DNA of 64,000 bases, taken from NCBI RefSeq assembly GCF_964204865.1, contig NC_135250.1, forward strand, positions 1,302,001 to 1,366,000. The letters run 5' to 3'. A model generated the notes under the pieces. That model saw only the letters and a list, made by a program, of their open reading frames with translations. It made no database searches and was not told the DNA's origin. The DNA is from Styela clava (lineage: Eukaryota; Chordata; Ascidiacea; Stolidobranchia; Styelidae). The position numbers and the translations under genes are program-made. Below, in pieces: positions 21,767 to 45,300 of the stretch (position 1 is its first letter; each line of letters begins with the position of its first letter).

Positions 21767-22346
21767 CAGTGGTTCTCAAACTTTGTGAAACTTTCTCTTC
21801 TTAGAATTAGTCAAAAGTTATGCCCACCTCAAAAAATAATTTGCTAAAATGCAAGTTGTAGTAACAGTAAATAACATAAAGTAAGGCGAAAGTATGTTTT
21901 ATTCAAAAAACATGTTGAAAATATGTGTACTTACTAAAGAAATGTATAGAATAAAGAAATATGAATATCAATATTAAGGCAGGCAAGATCAAACCTAACA
22001 AATATTTTTATCCGCAATTGGGCCATTCCAAGCAAAAGTTGAATTCCATCAATTTTTTTTCAAAAGTGTAGTGACACAAAGTGTTTGATTGTGTGATACA
22101 GTTATTTCATATGAAATAGACGCACTGAATTTAGGTTAATAAAGTTTAAATGTTTGCAGTGCTGTAAGACATTTCCTCACCCATTCAACGATTTATTACC
22201 AGAATTTTAGGAGAAGTTGCATCTATATATTGCATCTAACAACATGCAAAATTTCTGGAATTGTCATGTAGTGTCACTTGGAATAGCCCAATTAGCTTCA
22301 CTCCTACTTACCCCTTGTGGGGTGTGCCACCATTTGAGAACCACTG
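21767..22346. mobile_element. hAT MITE, 580 bp, upstream of LEO1
   Basis: The ends are cagtggttctcaaa and tttgagaaccactg, a perfect 14-bp inverted repeat. The flanks ttgtgatc (21759-21766) and gtgtgatc (22347-22354) make an 8-bp duplication with one mismatch. Diverged relatives lie at 34490-34780 and 52242-52522 (shared motifs aggcgaaagtatgttttatt and aagatcaaa.ctaacaaata). It ends 189 bp before the LEO1 start codon, so it may sit in the promoter. Confidence 0.85.
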
Positions 22347-22500
22347 GTGTGATCTGTCTACTATCTGTAAACCATTTCACTGATAACTTTGCAAGCTTTT
22401 ATGTTAAAAACCTTTATTGACTGATTATAATCACTTTCTTATGAATTGAATGTAAAATTGTTTATTTTTTGTATAAAAACCATGATTTGAATTTTGATTT

Positions 22501-22510
22501 TGCATTTAAG
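22501..22510 (+). other. Splice-acceptor-like site upstream of LEO1
   Basis: T-rich sequence ending tgcatttaag lies 25 nt before the LEO1 ATG. It is compatible with a 5'-UTR intron acceptor or a spliced-leader site, and is weaker than a typical cag acceptor. Confidence 0.3.
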
Positions 22511-22535
22511 ACCTTTAGTGTAAAATTTATATATA

Positions 22536-35180
<12,645 letters not shown>

Positions 35181-35263
35181 TTGCCGAGAGGTTTGTATTT
35201 AAAATGTTTAAAATTCAATTTGGTATCGAGTCAGTTTTTATCATAACTAGGACTGGGAATTTG

Positions 35264-35269
35264 AATAAA
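35264..35269 (+). terminator. Possible LEO1 polyadenylation signal
   Basis: AATAAA lies 84 nt after the LEO1 stop codon. This placement is typical, but no transcript evidence is available. Confidence 0.45.
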
Positions 35270-37454
35270 AAACATTTTCCGCATAATCAGACAAAATTAG
35301 CCAGATGAACGCTGTTAAAAAAACAGCGGGTTGTCAATCCATAACATAAACAAAATTACAGATTAGAGATTTTCAAATATACAAAATATGAAAGTCAATA
35401 TCCATTTACTTAAAAATAACATGGATTTGAGGAAACACGGTGTTATTGCCTAAATACAAACTTTTTTTATAATCACTCTTCATATAATACTCTTTATTTT
35501 TGTAGGAAATTCTATGCTCTGATTCGTCGAATCTGAAGAGTGATTTTGACTGCTTTGCTGGTTTTAAGAGAGGAGTTCACTATTGGAGTGTGTTCTATTC
35601 TCAACAAGATGGCTGCAATCTGACAGACTTTACTTTGCATATGATTGTGTACTATCGTTGAGATAATAGTGTCAGCAAAAAACAATAGGTATAAATGAGC
35701 TGTAAGACTTTGTGAAATGAGTTGAGCCACAAAATATTGCAAGTCCAAACACCTGAATCTTTAGGCCTGTTGTATACATACTGTTCACACATTTAATCAA
35801 GCCGTTATTTTGGCCTAAAATAAAAATCCCAATACAAAAAGTAAATCTTTCGTTCAATTTCCACTGCCACCCATTTTTTTATACTTCTGTACCATCCAGA
35901 AATGTAGCCAGATTTTTTTTTGGTTGAATCACGTAATACAAAAATGTTGAAAATTGGAGTGGGGCCCTCCAGGCCCCAGTGACCCCACATGGCTATGCCT
36001 ATGGTACCATGTACTGTGTGGGGAATAAAATCAGAAGCCATAATCCTTTGAGTAACGATATTGATTATGGTGCTTTTGTATGTTTTTTCTTATTAAAAAT
36101 TACAATTATGTACGGACTCCTCTTTTTTTCAGCTGGCTCAAAAAGGTTTATTACGAGTCATTTTTTAGAGCTTTTGAAATGCATACACGGAATCAAAATG
36201 TAGAACATGGTTTGAGGATCATTTAGGCGTACAAGTATCAAATAGGACTTTTTGAAAGCTCAGAAATCATTGAATACGTGAAAATACTCGTTACATGCAG
36301 AGGTTGTAGGAAATTTGATCAAGCGTTTCTCAGACAGGTTATCGGAGTAGATTCAACTGTGCGATATGATTTACACATTTATTCTGGGGGAGAGGAAAGC
36401 CGATAACACGGCCTAATATGGCGAACCACAAACTGGTTACCAGTCCATAATAAGTATAAGTTTATTTCGACTCCATAGTCATAAGTAGACGATAGAAAAA
36501 TAAGTTATAAAAAAAAGTGAAACTGATCATAGAATCGGGAAAGCGAACGAAACCTCAAGGAAGGTTTAAAGCGTACCTATTTTAGGTGGGAAGGTATTGA
36601 TAATAGAAGTAGTACGTGCCCTCTCATTCATGTCGAGTATGGGATTAGTTAGCCAGTTATTTGTTTTCGGAACCATGTTTTGAGACATTTTATGATTTGC
36701 CGTGTTTTGGTTTAAATGTGAAATGTCTCAATAGCAGGAATTAAAGCCCAAATTTGCCAAGTCTATTTTCGAGATGCCCTTTATCGCAAACGTCAATCAG
36801 CTGCGCGCTATGCGAAACGAATTCGCTGCAGCCGATCGTCCACGAAACGTGATTATTTAGTCGTTGTACGTCAGAGTTGTTTTTATCCGTCAAAAGTGAT
36901 CAGCGATGTTGTAATAATTGTTATTGAATTCAAATGATCCATTACGTATTTTCTGAATTTAAATATGTATAGACGAGGAAATTCTTCATTGATGGCAACA
37001 TGTTCATATTGTTATAAGTCGTAGTACTTATACAGTGTTCAGTTGTTTTGATTCATGTGAGCGAGTTGCAGAGTTGAGGACTGGTCGTGCAACTAGCCAA
37101 TGGATGGGTCCATACACAGATACAGTTCTGCACTTAGATTTTAGCAGTATGGAATTGCACTGATAATATTACTGAGTACCGGTACTGAACTTTGGCTCAA
37201 GGTTAATAAACCTATTTCTATATTTTATAGGTTTATCCTTAGTGTCCAGTTCCAGAGTTTGCTTGCTGCTGTCCTATCACTTTATCAGTGTTCATTTTCT
37301 ATTCCTATAGTCTGCCATTACAGACGTTCAAAATTTCAATATACAGGTAGCCTATAGAACTGTAGAATGAAGAAAAAAATAAAAATGCGATAAATTAGTT
37401 CACAACAAACAAAGACAAGTAAATAGCGTATATTGGTCCTTATAAGTATAAATA
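35270..37454. other. Spacer between LEO1 and XPOT
   Basis: No gene is supported. It holds the reverse SINE tail at 36366-36670 and otherwise A/T-rich sequence. The XPOT promoter should lie in the last few hundred bases, but no element can be named. Confidence 0.45.
36366..36670 (-). repeat. SINE tail, reverse, with inserted sequence
   Basis: The first part (atgatttacacatttattct, gagaggaaagccgataacac, gcgaaccac) and last part (catgtcgagtatgggattag, ttatttgttttcggaacc) match the SINE tail. About 180 bp of unrelated sequence separates them (roughly 36447-36625). Confidence 0.55.
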
Positions 37455-37465
37455 TTTTTTTGCAG
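37450..37465 (+). other. Splice-acceptor-like site upstream of XPOT
   Basis: A T tract followed by tgcag (aatatttttttgcag) sits 58 nt before the XPOT start. It is the strongest of the upstream acceptor-like sites in this window and suggests a 5'-UTR intron or trans-splicing. Confidence 0.45.
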
Positions 37466-37523
37466 ACATCTAAAGCATGTAGTGGAACTATACAAATAAG
37501 TTGGAGAGATAAGAGAAATAAAG

Positions 37524-40472
37524 ATGGAATTCGGTAACGGATTTACAACGTTTGGGTCTGCTGCGAATGCAGATGACCATCGAAAGATGTTGATGTATTT
37601 TGATCGACTCAAATCATCAAATGAAGGTTTAGAATATTCAGTCACTGAATTACTGAACAACGAATTCAAAGAAAACCAGGAAGAGATGATTTTCCTTCAC
37701 TGGAAAGTACTGGAATTTCATATTCAAAATCGTCATGAGGAACTTCCCCCTGAAGTTATTTTAGGACTCAGAAAAGCTCTCATGTCCTGGCTCCAAAAGC
37801 AGTCCAATGAGCTAAAATCAATGCCATTGTATTTACGCAATAAAGCCGCTCAAGTTTTCGCGCTTTTGTTCGCAAAAGAATTCCTTTCATCATGGCCTTC
37901 GATGATGCTAGACGTCATGAAGGTTTGCTTGAATAAAGCGAACACTGGTGTCGATTTTTATCTGCGAATGTTGCTCGCGATTGACGTAGAAGTCGTGGAT
38001 CGTACGATCATGCATTCAGAGACCGAACAAGCTCATAATCAGAATATCAAAGACACAATGCGTGAGACTTGCATTCCTGCGATGGTGGAATCCTGGTATA
38101 ATCTGTTACTATTATGCACACAAAATCCAAATCCTAATATTGCGTCCATGTGTTTGGATGTAGTTGGCGCATACATTGAATGGATTGACATAAACATGAT
38201 TGCGAATGAGAAATTTCTGCCGTTAATTTTCATGTTCATGGGGGTTAACGTTGATTCAGAAGTTCGTGAATCAGCATGCGATTGCTTGCGTGAAATTGCC
38301 ATCAAAGGTATGCTACCTCTGGATAAAATACGACTCATTGAGGTCCTGTGGCCGGAGATAAAACCATATTGCCAAGTCCAGGACAAAGATGATGTTGATT
38401 ACCTGATAAAACTGTCTAAACTTATAGGTGGCATTGGGTCAGCTCTTATCACCGCTTGGGTTAAATATATCAAACTTGAGAATATTTCTGACATCGCAAA
38501 ATCCTCTTCAAATGTTCAACAAAATTATATCAGTCTGGTAACTGCGGCGGAAGATAAAGCGCCATTTTGTTTCCAATTTGTGGGCCATGAAGATGATGAC
38601 GTCTCCCAGCAGTGCGTACAATTCGCTCTTGACTATATCGACATGCTGAAAAAAATTAAAAATATGAATGGATCTCAAAAACAAAATATTGTTGTATTAT
38701 TTAACACACTGGCGAAAAAATTTAAATATGACTCGGAATATTGCTTTGAAAATGAGGGAGAGGAAGAAACAGAATTCAAAGAATACTTGAAAGGACTGAA
38801 AAATATTTATGAAAATTTAATTCAACTTGATCCAGATCTTGTCCAAAGCAAAGTTCGCGAACTTTTGGCTGAAACTCTCGGAAAATGGCAATACTTGGAA
38901 TTTAGTGACGTCGAAGTTTGTATCAGGCTTTTATATCTGCTTGGTGAATCGTTAGCTGTTAATTTAGGAAGTCAATTTACAAATGACGCCGGATCGAAGA
39001 CACCGTTACATGATATGTTGACAATACTGACATCTAGTGGTGTATGCGATCATCCACATCCATATGTACGTCTGATGTATTTTGAAACGGTTGTCCGCTA
39101 CGATCGTTTCTTTATTCTTCAAGGAACAAATGAGAACGTATTACTTGGCGTCATGCAAGCGTTTTTAGATGAACGAGGAGTAAAATCAACAAATCCAGCA
39201 ATTCGAAGCCGGTGTTCGTATTTACTTTCTCGTTTTGTCAAAACAACGTGCAAATCTTTACAATCCTTCACCGAAAAACTGCTCACTCAAATAGAATCGC
39301 TGCTAATGACACGTCACGACGAAAGTGGTCAAATATTTTCACCGGATGACAAACTATTTGTTTACGAGCTTGCTGGAACTTTAATCGTGAATAGCAGTTT
39401 GGATGGAAAGACAAAAAATGCTTTAATGACTTCTCTCTTAAGCCCCCTAGTGGAAGGTTTTAATCCCTCACTGAATAAAATGCATGAAGTGTACAAAATG
39501 GAAACGGAAAGTGGAAGTACGCATTTTTCAAGCGAACAATTAGCTAATGACATAAATTATTCTATGTCATACGCTAGTCGTACTAGCAAAGCGTTCAGTA
39601 ACAAACACACGATGGCGCAAGCAGGCTGCTCTGATGTATACACTGAAACGTTGCGCATTTTTCTGTCTGGTTTCGATGTTGAAGTTTATCATGATATTAT
39701 TCACTCTGGTATTCGACAATATCTGCATCGAATGGTGATTTGTCTCGAGGAAGAAGTCCTACCCTTCATTCCTATCGCAGTTCAAAATCTTCTTAAACAT
39801 TGCAACGCACGAGCTTTGCATCAATTTATTCCACTGATTAATCAAATTGTCAACAAATTCAAAAAGTCTATTTCTCCATTTCTGGCTGAAATTTTTATGC
39901 CAGTTGTGCGAACCGTCTTCCAAATTCTTTCAGAAGAACAAGGAGAGCTTTCTGAAGACGCAAAAACTGTCAGACGAACTTATTTTCAATTTATTCATGC
40001 CATTGTGTCAAATAACCTCGCTGAGGTAATTTTGAAACAAGAAAATAGCGACGCAGAAATGGTGTTGTTGACCATAAAACAAGGCGCAGTGGATTTCCCA
40101 GACCCGACAGCCCAAAAAGTATGTTTCAATATTTTCCATAAATTAGTTGCATCGTGGAAAACAACCCAAAATGGAGCATTACGGGAATTCATAATCCAAA
40201 TCATAGTTCCTGCGTGTTTTCAAGCTCCGACGCAGCCAACTTTCGACTTCAGTGACGGCCAAACTATCCTCGTTCTCAAAGAAACGTCATCAATCATGAA
40301 AGATCTTTACGGAATTCTCGGAATCGAACTCATTCAAGCGCTAAAATTATATCTTCCGAATCTGGAACTTTCTGAAAGCGTTGCTGATGAATACTGCCAA
40401 GCGCTGGCTCAACTTGACAAAAAACAATTTCGAAATTATACGAAAGCTTTTTTTCAAAGGGGACGGTGTTAA
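37524..40472 (+). CDS. XPOT: Exportin-T (tRNA exportin), single coding exon
   Basis: One frame of 982 codons runs from ATGGAATTC to TAA. The length is close to vertebrate exportin-T (about 962 residues). Exportin-T is a HEAT-repeat importin-beta-family receptor that, with Ran-GTP, carries mature tRNA from nucleus to cytoplasm. Family landmarks in order: RNKAAQVFALLF (near residue 105, in the exportin-1-like domain), VDFYLRMLLAIDVEVVDR, IKDTMRETCIPAMVESWY, CLDVVGAYIEWIDI.MIAN, EDDDVS, YCFENEGEEE, VCIRLLYLLGE, FFETVVRY-like YFETVVRYDRFF, RSRCSYLLSRFVK, LIVNSS, ASRTSKAFSNKHT, RMVICLEEEVLPFIP, FIPLINQI, QGAVDFPDPTAQKVCFNIFHKLV, IVPACFQAP, and the C-terminus FFQRGRC. The vertebrate gene has many introns; none interrupts this coding region. 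It is intact and therefore probably functional. Drosophila and nematodes are reported to lack this gene, which constrains the host lineage. Confidence 0.96.
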   Translation: MEFGNGFTTFGSAANADDHRKMLMYFDRLKSSNEGLEYSVTELLNNEFKENQEEMIFLHWKVLEFHIQNRHEELPPEVILGLRKALMSWLQKQSNELKSMPLYLRNKAAQVFALLFAKEFLSSWPSMMLDVMKVCLNKANTGVDFYLRMLLAIDVEVVDRTIMHSETEQAHNQNIKDTMRETCIPAMVESWYNLLLLCTQNPNPNIASMCLDVVGAYIEWIDINMIANEKFLPLIFMFMGVNVDSEVRESACDCLREIAIKGMLPLDKIRLIEVLWPEIKPYCQVQDKDDVDYLIKLSKLIGGIGSALITAWVKYIKLENISDIAKSSSNVQQNYISLVTAAEDKAPFCFQFVGHEDDDVSQQCVQFALDYIDMLKKIKNMNGSQKQNIVVLFNTLAKKFKYDSEYCFENEGEEETEFKEYLKGLKNIYENLIQLDPDLVQSKVRELLAETLGKWQYLEFSDVEVCIRLLYLLGESLAVNLGSQFTNDAGSKTPLHDMLTILTSSGVCDHPHPYVRLMYFETVVRYDRFFILQGTNENVLLGVMQAFLDERGVKSTNPAIRSRCSYLLSRFVKTTCKSLQSFTEKLLTQIESLLMTRHDESGQIFSPDDKLFVYELAGTLIVNSSLDGKTKNALMTSLLSPLVEGFNPSLNKMHEVYKMETESGSTHFSSEQLANDINYSMSYASRTSKAFSNKHTMAQAGCSDVYTETLRIFLSGFDVEVYHDIIHSGIRQYLHRMVICLEEEVLPFIPIAVQNLLKHCNARALHQFIPLINQIVNKFKKSISPFLAEIFMPVVRTVFQILSEEQGELSEDAKTVRRTYFQFIHAIVSNNLAEVILKQENSDAEMVLLTIKQGAVDFPDPTAQKVCFNIFHKLVASWKTTQNGALREFIIQIIVPACFQAPTQPTFDFSDGQTILVLKETSSIMKDLYGILGIELIQALKLYLPNLELSESVADEYCQALAQLDKKQFRNYTKAFFQRGRC

Positions 40473-40512
40473 CCAACTTTATTCATTTTTTAATTCTTCG
40501 GAGAAATGGTTG

Positions 40513-40518
40513 AATAAA
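40513..40518 (+). terminator. Probable XPOT polyadenylation signal
   Basis: AATAAA lies 41 nt after the XPOT stop and is followed by a T-rich stretch, a normal arrangement for a metazoan 3' end. Confidence 0.6.
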
Positions 40519-42340
40519 AAATGAATTTTTGTTTTACTTTTTTTACAATTTTGCAAATTTGTGTTTTTTCGACATTTCTAGATCTAAACTAATTCAATAA
40601 CTCAATGTATTAAATATATTGCAAAATAATGAAGGAGTATGGTTTAACCAGACGCAAGGTTAAAACAAAATTATTGTGTCTGCATACTGTTTGAATCTCT
40701 GACCGAAGTAAGCAAACTGTAAAAATTCTAGAATTGAATTTTTCAATCATTTTTTTAATTCCTAATCATCTTGCTTCCATGCTGGCTTCTGTTTGAATCC
40801 GTAATTGCAAACAAGCTAAAATTTTCAATCAGTTTCAATGTTTTGTTTTTGTTTGTTTCTCTGTACAAGGCTCTTGATAAGCGGTTGTTTGGGCATAAGA
40901 ATTTACTTGTACCATATAAAATGAATGTTTATATCCGTTTTTTTAGGATTAGGATTAACAAATCATCTTTTGTGAAGCAGTTCAAAAGTGGTTTTTAACA
41001 TTTTGATTAGTGAACTAATGGTCAAATGTCCTTTTAATTTGCCTATTTTTATCAGTTTGTAAGTTGATGCATTGATGCATTTTATGAGGTGTTTTGCTCT
41101 GAGCAAGGCTGCTTAGAACTATAATTATTGCATGAATCGTGCCACTGACACTCAAGTTCCATTAATTATTGTTTCTGCTGCATATTTTTTGTGTTTTAAT
41201 TAGAATTGGGGTTCTGTATGACAGATTACTATTATCTCACACTATTATATTGATACTGCTCGTGGGATTCAGGGCTCTCGTTCTTAAAATATCATGATTT
41301 TCCTGTTTTTTTGGTGTTGTTTTAGTTCAGCAGGTTTTCTGAAATAATGAATCTCGCTGTAGTGAGATTGAATTGAAAGAAAATATGACGGACTTGCTTT
41401 TTAGTATATACCAGTGGCCAGTGGTTCCTTTTTTCGAGCAATACAAATTTTTCAAAAAATAAATTTTGTAAAATCTCAGGATATACTCACATACTAAAAA
41501 GCAAGTAATGCTTTCGTGGCCACAAAATGACGGAATTAAATTAATGAAAAAATAAAATCAATAACTTATACGCTTACGTTGAATTAACAAGCGACCCAAG
41601 AAGATTCCCAGTCGACCCAGTTTTGGGTTCACGGCCTATAGGTATGGATACACTGGTATCTAGCGTCCAGACAGATAACCTAAGCCAAATTTAGGGGCGA
41701 TAATTGCCCGTCCTTTCTCTTATTATCTATGTGCCATGAACACTTAAATCAAAATACAGTAGCTTGGTTAAGTTGTTATTTTTAAACAGTTCAATACATT
41801 TGCTCTCAAATTTCCTTTCCAATATTCTGTTTCAATAATTTGCCAAAATTTTTCAAGTTGTAATTTTCACTACTCTATTCTGTACTTGTGTTCCCTGTTC
41901 CAGATTACTGTCTTCAATTTAACAGTCTGAAAGACTCTGTGAAAAAACTGACAATATTACCTTACCTTGAAATATTCTGTCAAGGCCCAGTAACTCCTGT
42001 CAACGATTAAAGTTAGCAATACCCCTTATGTTTGTGTATTCAATTCTGGTCCAATCCTTTCAAACTAACCTGAGAAACAAAGTGCAAATTGTCAGCATCT
42101 GCGCGTTTAATAAATTAAAATGAAATTATTCCGACCAGTCAAGTAAAATTTGTCTACAATATTGTCCCAGAAATAAAGCTGGAAATGGCATCACACAAGC
42201 CTGCATATTTGCATGAAAATATTCTGACCAGCCACGCCCGAATGATTTTTTTCTTCTGAACTTAAATTAAAGTTAGCCAATCCCCAGGATTTTTGTTCAT
42301 ATCTGTTAAAAACCTAATTATGTTTAATTTTGTTGCAATT
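40519..42340. other. Spacer between XPOT and DTX
   Basis: No gene is supported. It contains a probable MITE at 41411-41661. A roughly 25-bp motif (aaagttagcaat.cccc) recurs near 42009 and 42271, and another (aatattctg.c) several times between 41820 and 42240, hinting at an old local duplication. Confidence 0.4.
41411..41661. mobile_element. Probable hAT-like MITE, about 250 bp
   Basis: The left side ataccagtggccagtggttcc and the right side ggtatggatacactggtatc carry inverted taccagtg-type ends. The interior has 'cccagtcgacccagttttgg' and 'cacggcctata'. No clean 8-bp duplication was found. Confidence 0.45.
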
Positions 42341-42353
42341 TGTTTTAATTTAG
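42341..42353 (+). other. Splice-acceptor-like site upstream of DTX
   Basis: tgttttaatttag lies 31 nt before the DTX ATG, comparable to the upstream sites of LEO1 and XPOT. Confidence 0.35.
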
Positions 42354-42384
42354 ATATAAAGTAAATAATGTAGACCTGATAGTA

Positions 42385-45300
42385 ATGGCTTCTTCAAGCA
42401 ACTCTGCTGTTCAACCAGATATTGTTGTTTGGGAATGGGAAGATGATTTTGGTGAGTTTTGAATTAACCGGTTGAATCTGGATTTAACCGGTGTAATCAG
42501 GTTCTGATTCTGTTTGACTCTGTGGTATGGAAGCGCTAGGAGTATGCCAGCCAACACACACAAGTCCATGCATCTGAAACAAATGACTGATCCCATACTC
42601 GACAAGGACTGGCAACCGGTCAAAAGGCCGTGGTTCACCATATTATTAAGCTGTCTTATAGGCTCTCCTCTCACCCGGATAAGTTTGAAACAGAAGTTTC
42701 AGCAATTTTTTCATACATGTATTCACCATACCTCTTCGTGAGCCGTATTATACAACGCTCATTTGCATCGATCACTCCCAGCAAGGCCCCAAATAGGCAG
42801 TCACTGATATCCAACCATAATATATGTGAGATGCAATTATTTTCAACAGGACCGGGAGTCTTTACGATTCAACATTGTGTTCGCAATCTATTGTTATACA
42901 CCCTAGTTGAGGTAATTGCCCAAATGCCATAGTCCTTTAATTTCATATCATTTTCTCTTTGCAGGGCATTATATCCCGTACGACCCCTTATCCTGTCATG
43001 CAATTGAAAATGTATTCAATACTGGTAAATCAACTGTGAAACTTGGAAATGCGAATCCACTTCTTAAATTTCATGAAGTTGATGTTCAGTCATCCAGGCA
43101 AAAGAACAATGTGACAGGTCAGATCTTATATATTATCCATGGCTAGGGATGCCAGATCCACAAACTGATTTTATTGTTATCATCATGTATTCATGACAGT
43201 ATTTATTAGAATAAACCCGAAGTTAGGGGTGCTCTTTCGGGACCAGATTTGAAATCCTGAGGTCGGGATTTCCCATGGATTTTCACCACCTATTCCTGGG
43301 AAAAAATTTATTTTTGGGATTGTAACAATACTTTGATTCTGAAGTCAATTCAAATCACTGAGTTAGGTCTCATTTAAATGTTTCATGTCAGTTAGAATCT
43401 TCATTAAATGGTGACTCTAGTCAAAACAATGAATCATGATTATCCTAAACCACAGCCCTGCTGCTAATTTTCCAGTTTATCTTAGATGCCTCTAATATCA
43501 AATTAGATCGAGTGTTTCGGCATCTTCACTCTGAAACCGATAAATAAAAACTCATTAATTTTTTAAAAATCTATTTCAATCTAACTTATTGCTCTGACTC
43601 AATAGCGACACCGCGTGTCCCATCACTAATTAATTAATAACTCGCCAATTATACAACATAATTCATCCAAGATCAATAAGCTTCTGGTCCGAGATATGAT
43701 GAATGCACAAGCAAAATTCAGAGCAGATTCAACCTCGAGATATCACGAAACATATGAAAGTATCTAACAGACAGACAAATACCTATCAACATACTTATCG
43801 ATCGAGATCGCTGGAAACGCGAAACAATGGTGTCTTATGGGAAATTTTCGTCATGTTGTTGTACCGAATTGAATAAGTCCGCTGCTATAAAGGCTAGCAT
43901 GAAACTGAAGGGTGGATTTTGAACTTTAAAAAATATGCTATCTAAATATTTAGCGCAATGAGGAATAAAAAACTATCTAATGCGTTAAATTTGACCACAA
44001 ACACAGCGTAGAAACATTTTTGGTCATTTTTTCAAAGATTTTATAGTGATACGCCAATTTGAGGCTGTAAAATGTCTCCGCAACAATCCTACAATGTCAT
44101 TAGTTCTTCTAGCGCAGCTTGGAGCTGAGCAGTAGGGCATTATGGAGCTTGACAGACGAAAAATGTTAACCAGAAAATAGAAACGGTCATTGAAGCAAAG
44201 TTGGGTCGGCCGGTAATTTCGATGAATAAATAAAACTTTTCATCTGTGACGTCATAAGGAACGCCATTGTCAAATGATTGATTATGACAATTAGAAGGGC
44301 CAATTTACTTCGAAAGCAACTCGGAACCGGTAGTAACCGTCTTCAAAGACAATTTAATGTACTATAATTGTAATTTGGCCAACATGAAACGATATAAGCA
44401 TGTACGGCTAAGATTCTACTTCAAAACGCGACCTTCAATATTTTTCTACCTAAAATATTAGTGAAAATAATAGGTATGTTTCCATAATTGTGTTGGAACT
44501 TCTCATAAGGCGCCGTGTTAAATGCCAAGAACAATAGGCACAAGATGGCGTCCATTGTCTGAGCGTTGCCTCGCTTATATTATATATACGCTTTGGTAAT
44601 ATCCAAGTCTATTATCTGTAACTGGCCCATTAAAAAAGTAATTGCCAAACCCTGTAGTAGACAATAGCATTGAACTCTAAATCTCCAACCTGCACCATGT
44701 ACTCATGTAGGTGCAGTAAAGTCCTTCAATCTGAGCAACTAGGCCCTCACACTCAAGTTTTTCAGAAATGATTTTTCAGCGCTCAATTAAAACTGTTTCT
44801 CACACTCAGGTAAAGAAAGAATCATTCACAGAAGATCTCTATCATCAACACATGCTCTGGCTCAGAAAGTATCATGGGAATGGGATAAGTCTTTATCGAA
44901 GTGAGTGTAAATCGAAACTTTGCTGGAAGTACAAATTGATCCTGGGGATCTCAAAGTTTGAGGAGTTTACAAATACAATTCAGATTTTAATATCAAAGAA
45001 CAGAAAACTTCCTGAACTCTGACCCCTGACCCCACATTTGTATCCGTATCTCAAATCCTGCAAGGGAAAAATATCAGTTTTGGCGTGTGTATATTCGTAA
45101 CAAATCAATTATACCCGGTATCTTCATTACACATATTGCCATCTGCACATTGCAGCCGGTCCCTTCTTCTGGTCCGTGTATAACGTTCCAGCTTCTAATT
45201 TTGCCCTGGGTCAATCAACTTTAGGGATCCCTTGTCTAAATGCTTGCTATTAGTTGGGAAAGTTCAGAATGATTCTTGTGCGCATAATCATTTCCCACAA

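Noticed and set aside
38039..38386. 115-codon minus-strand frame within XPOT
   Set aside because: It is the antisense shadow of the exportin-T coding sequence.
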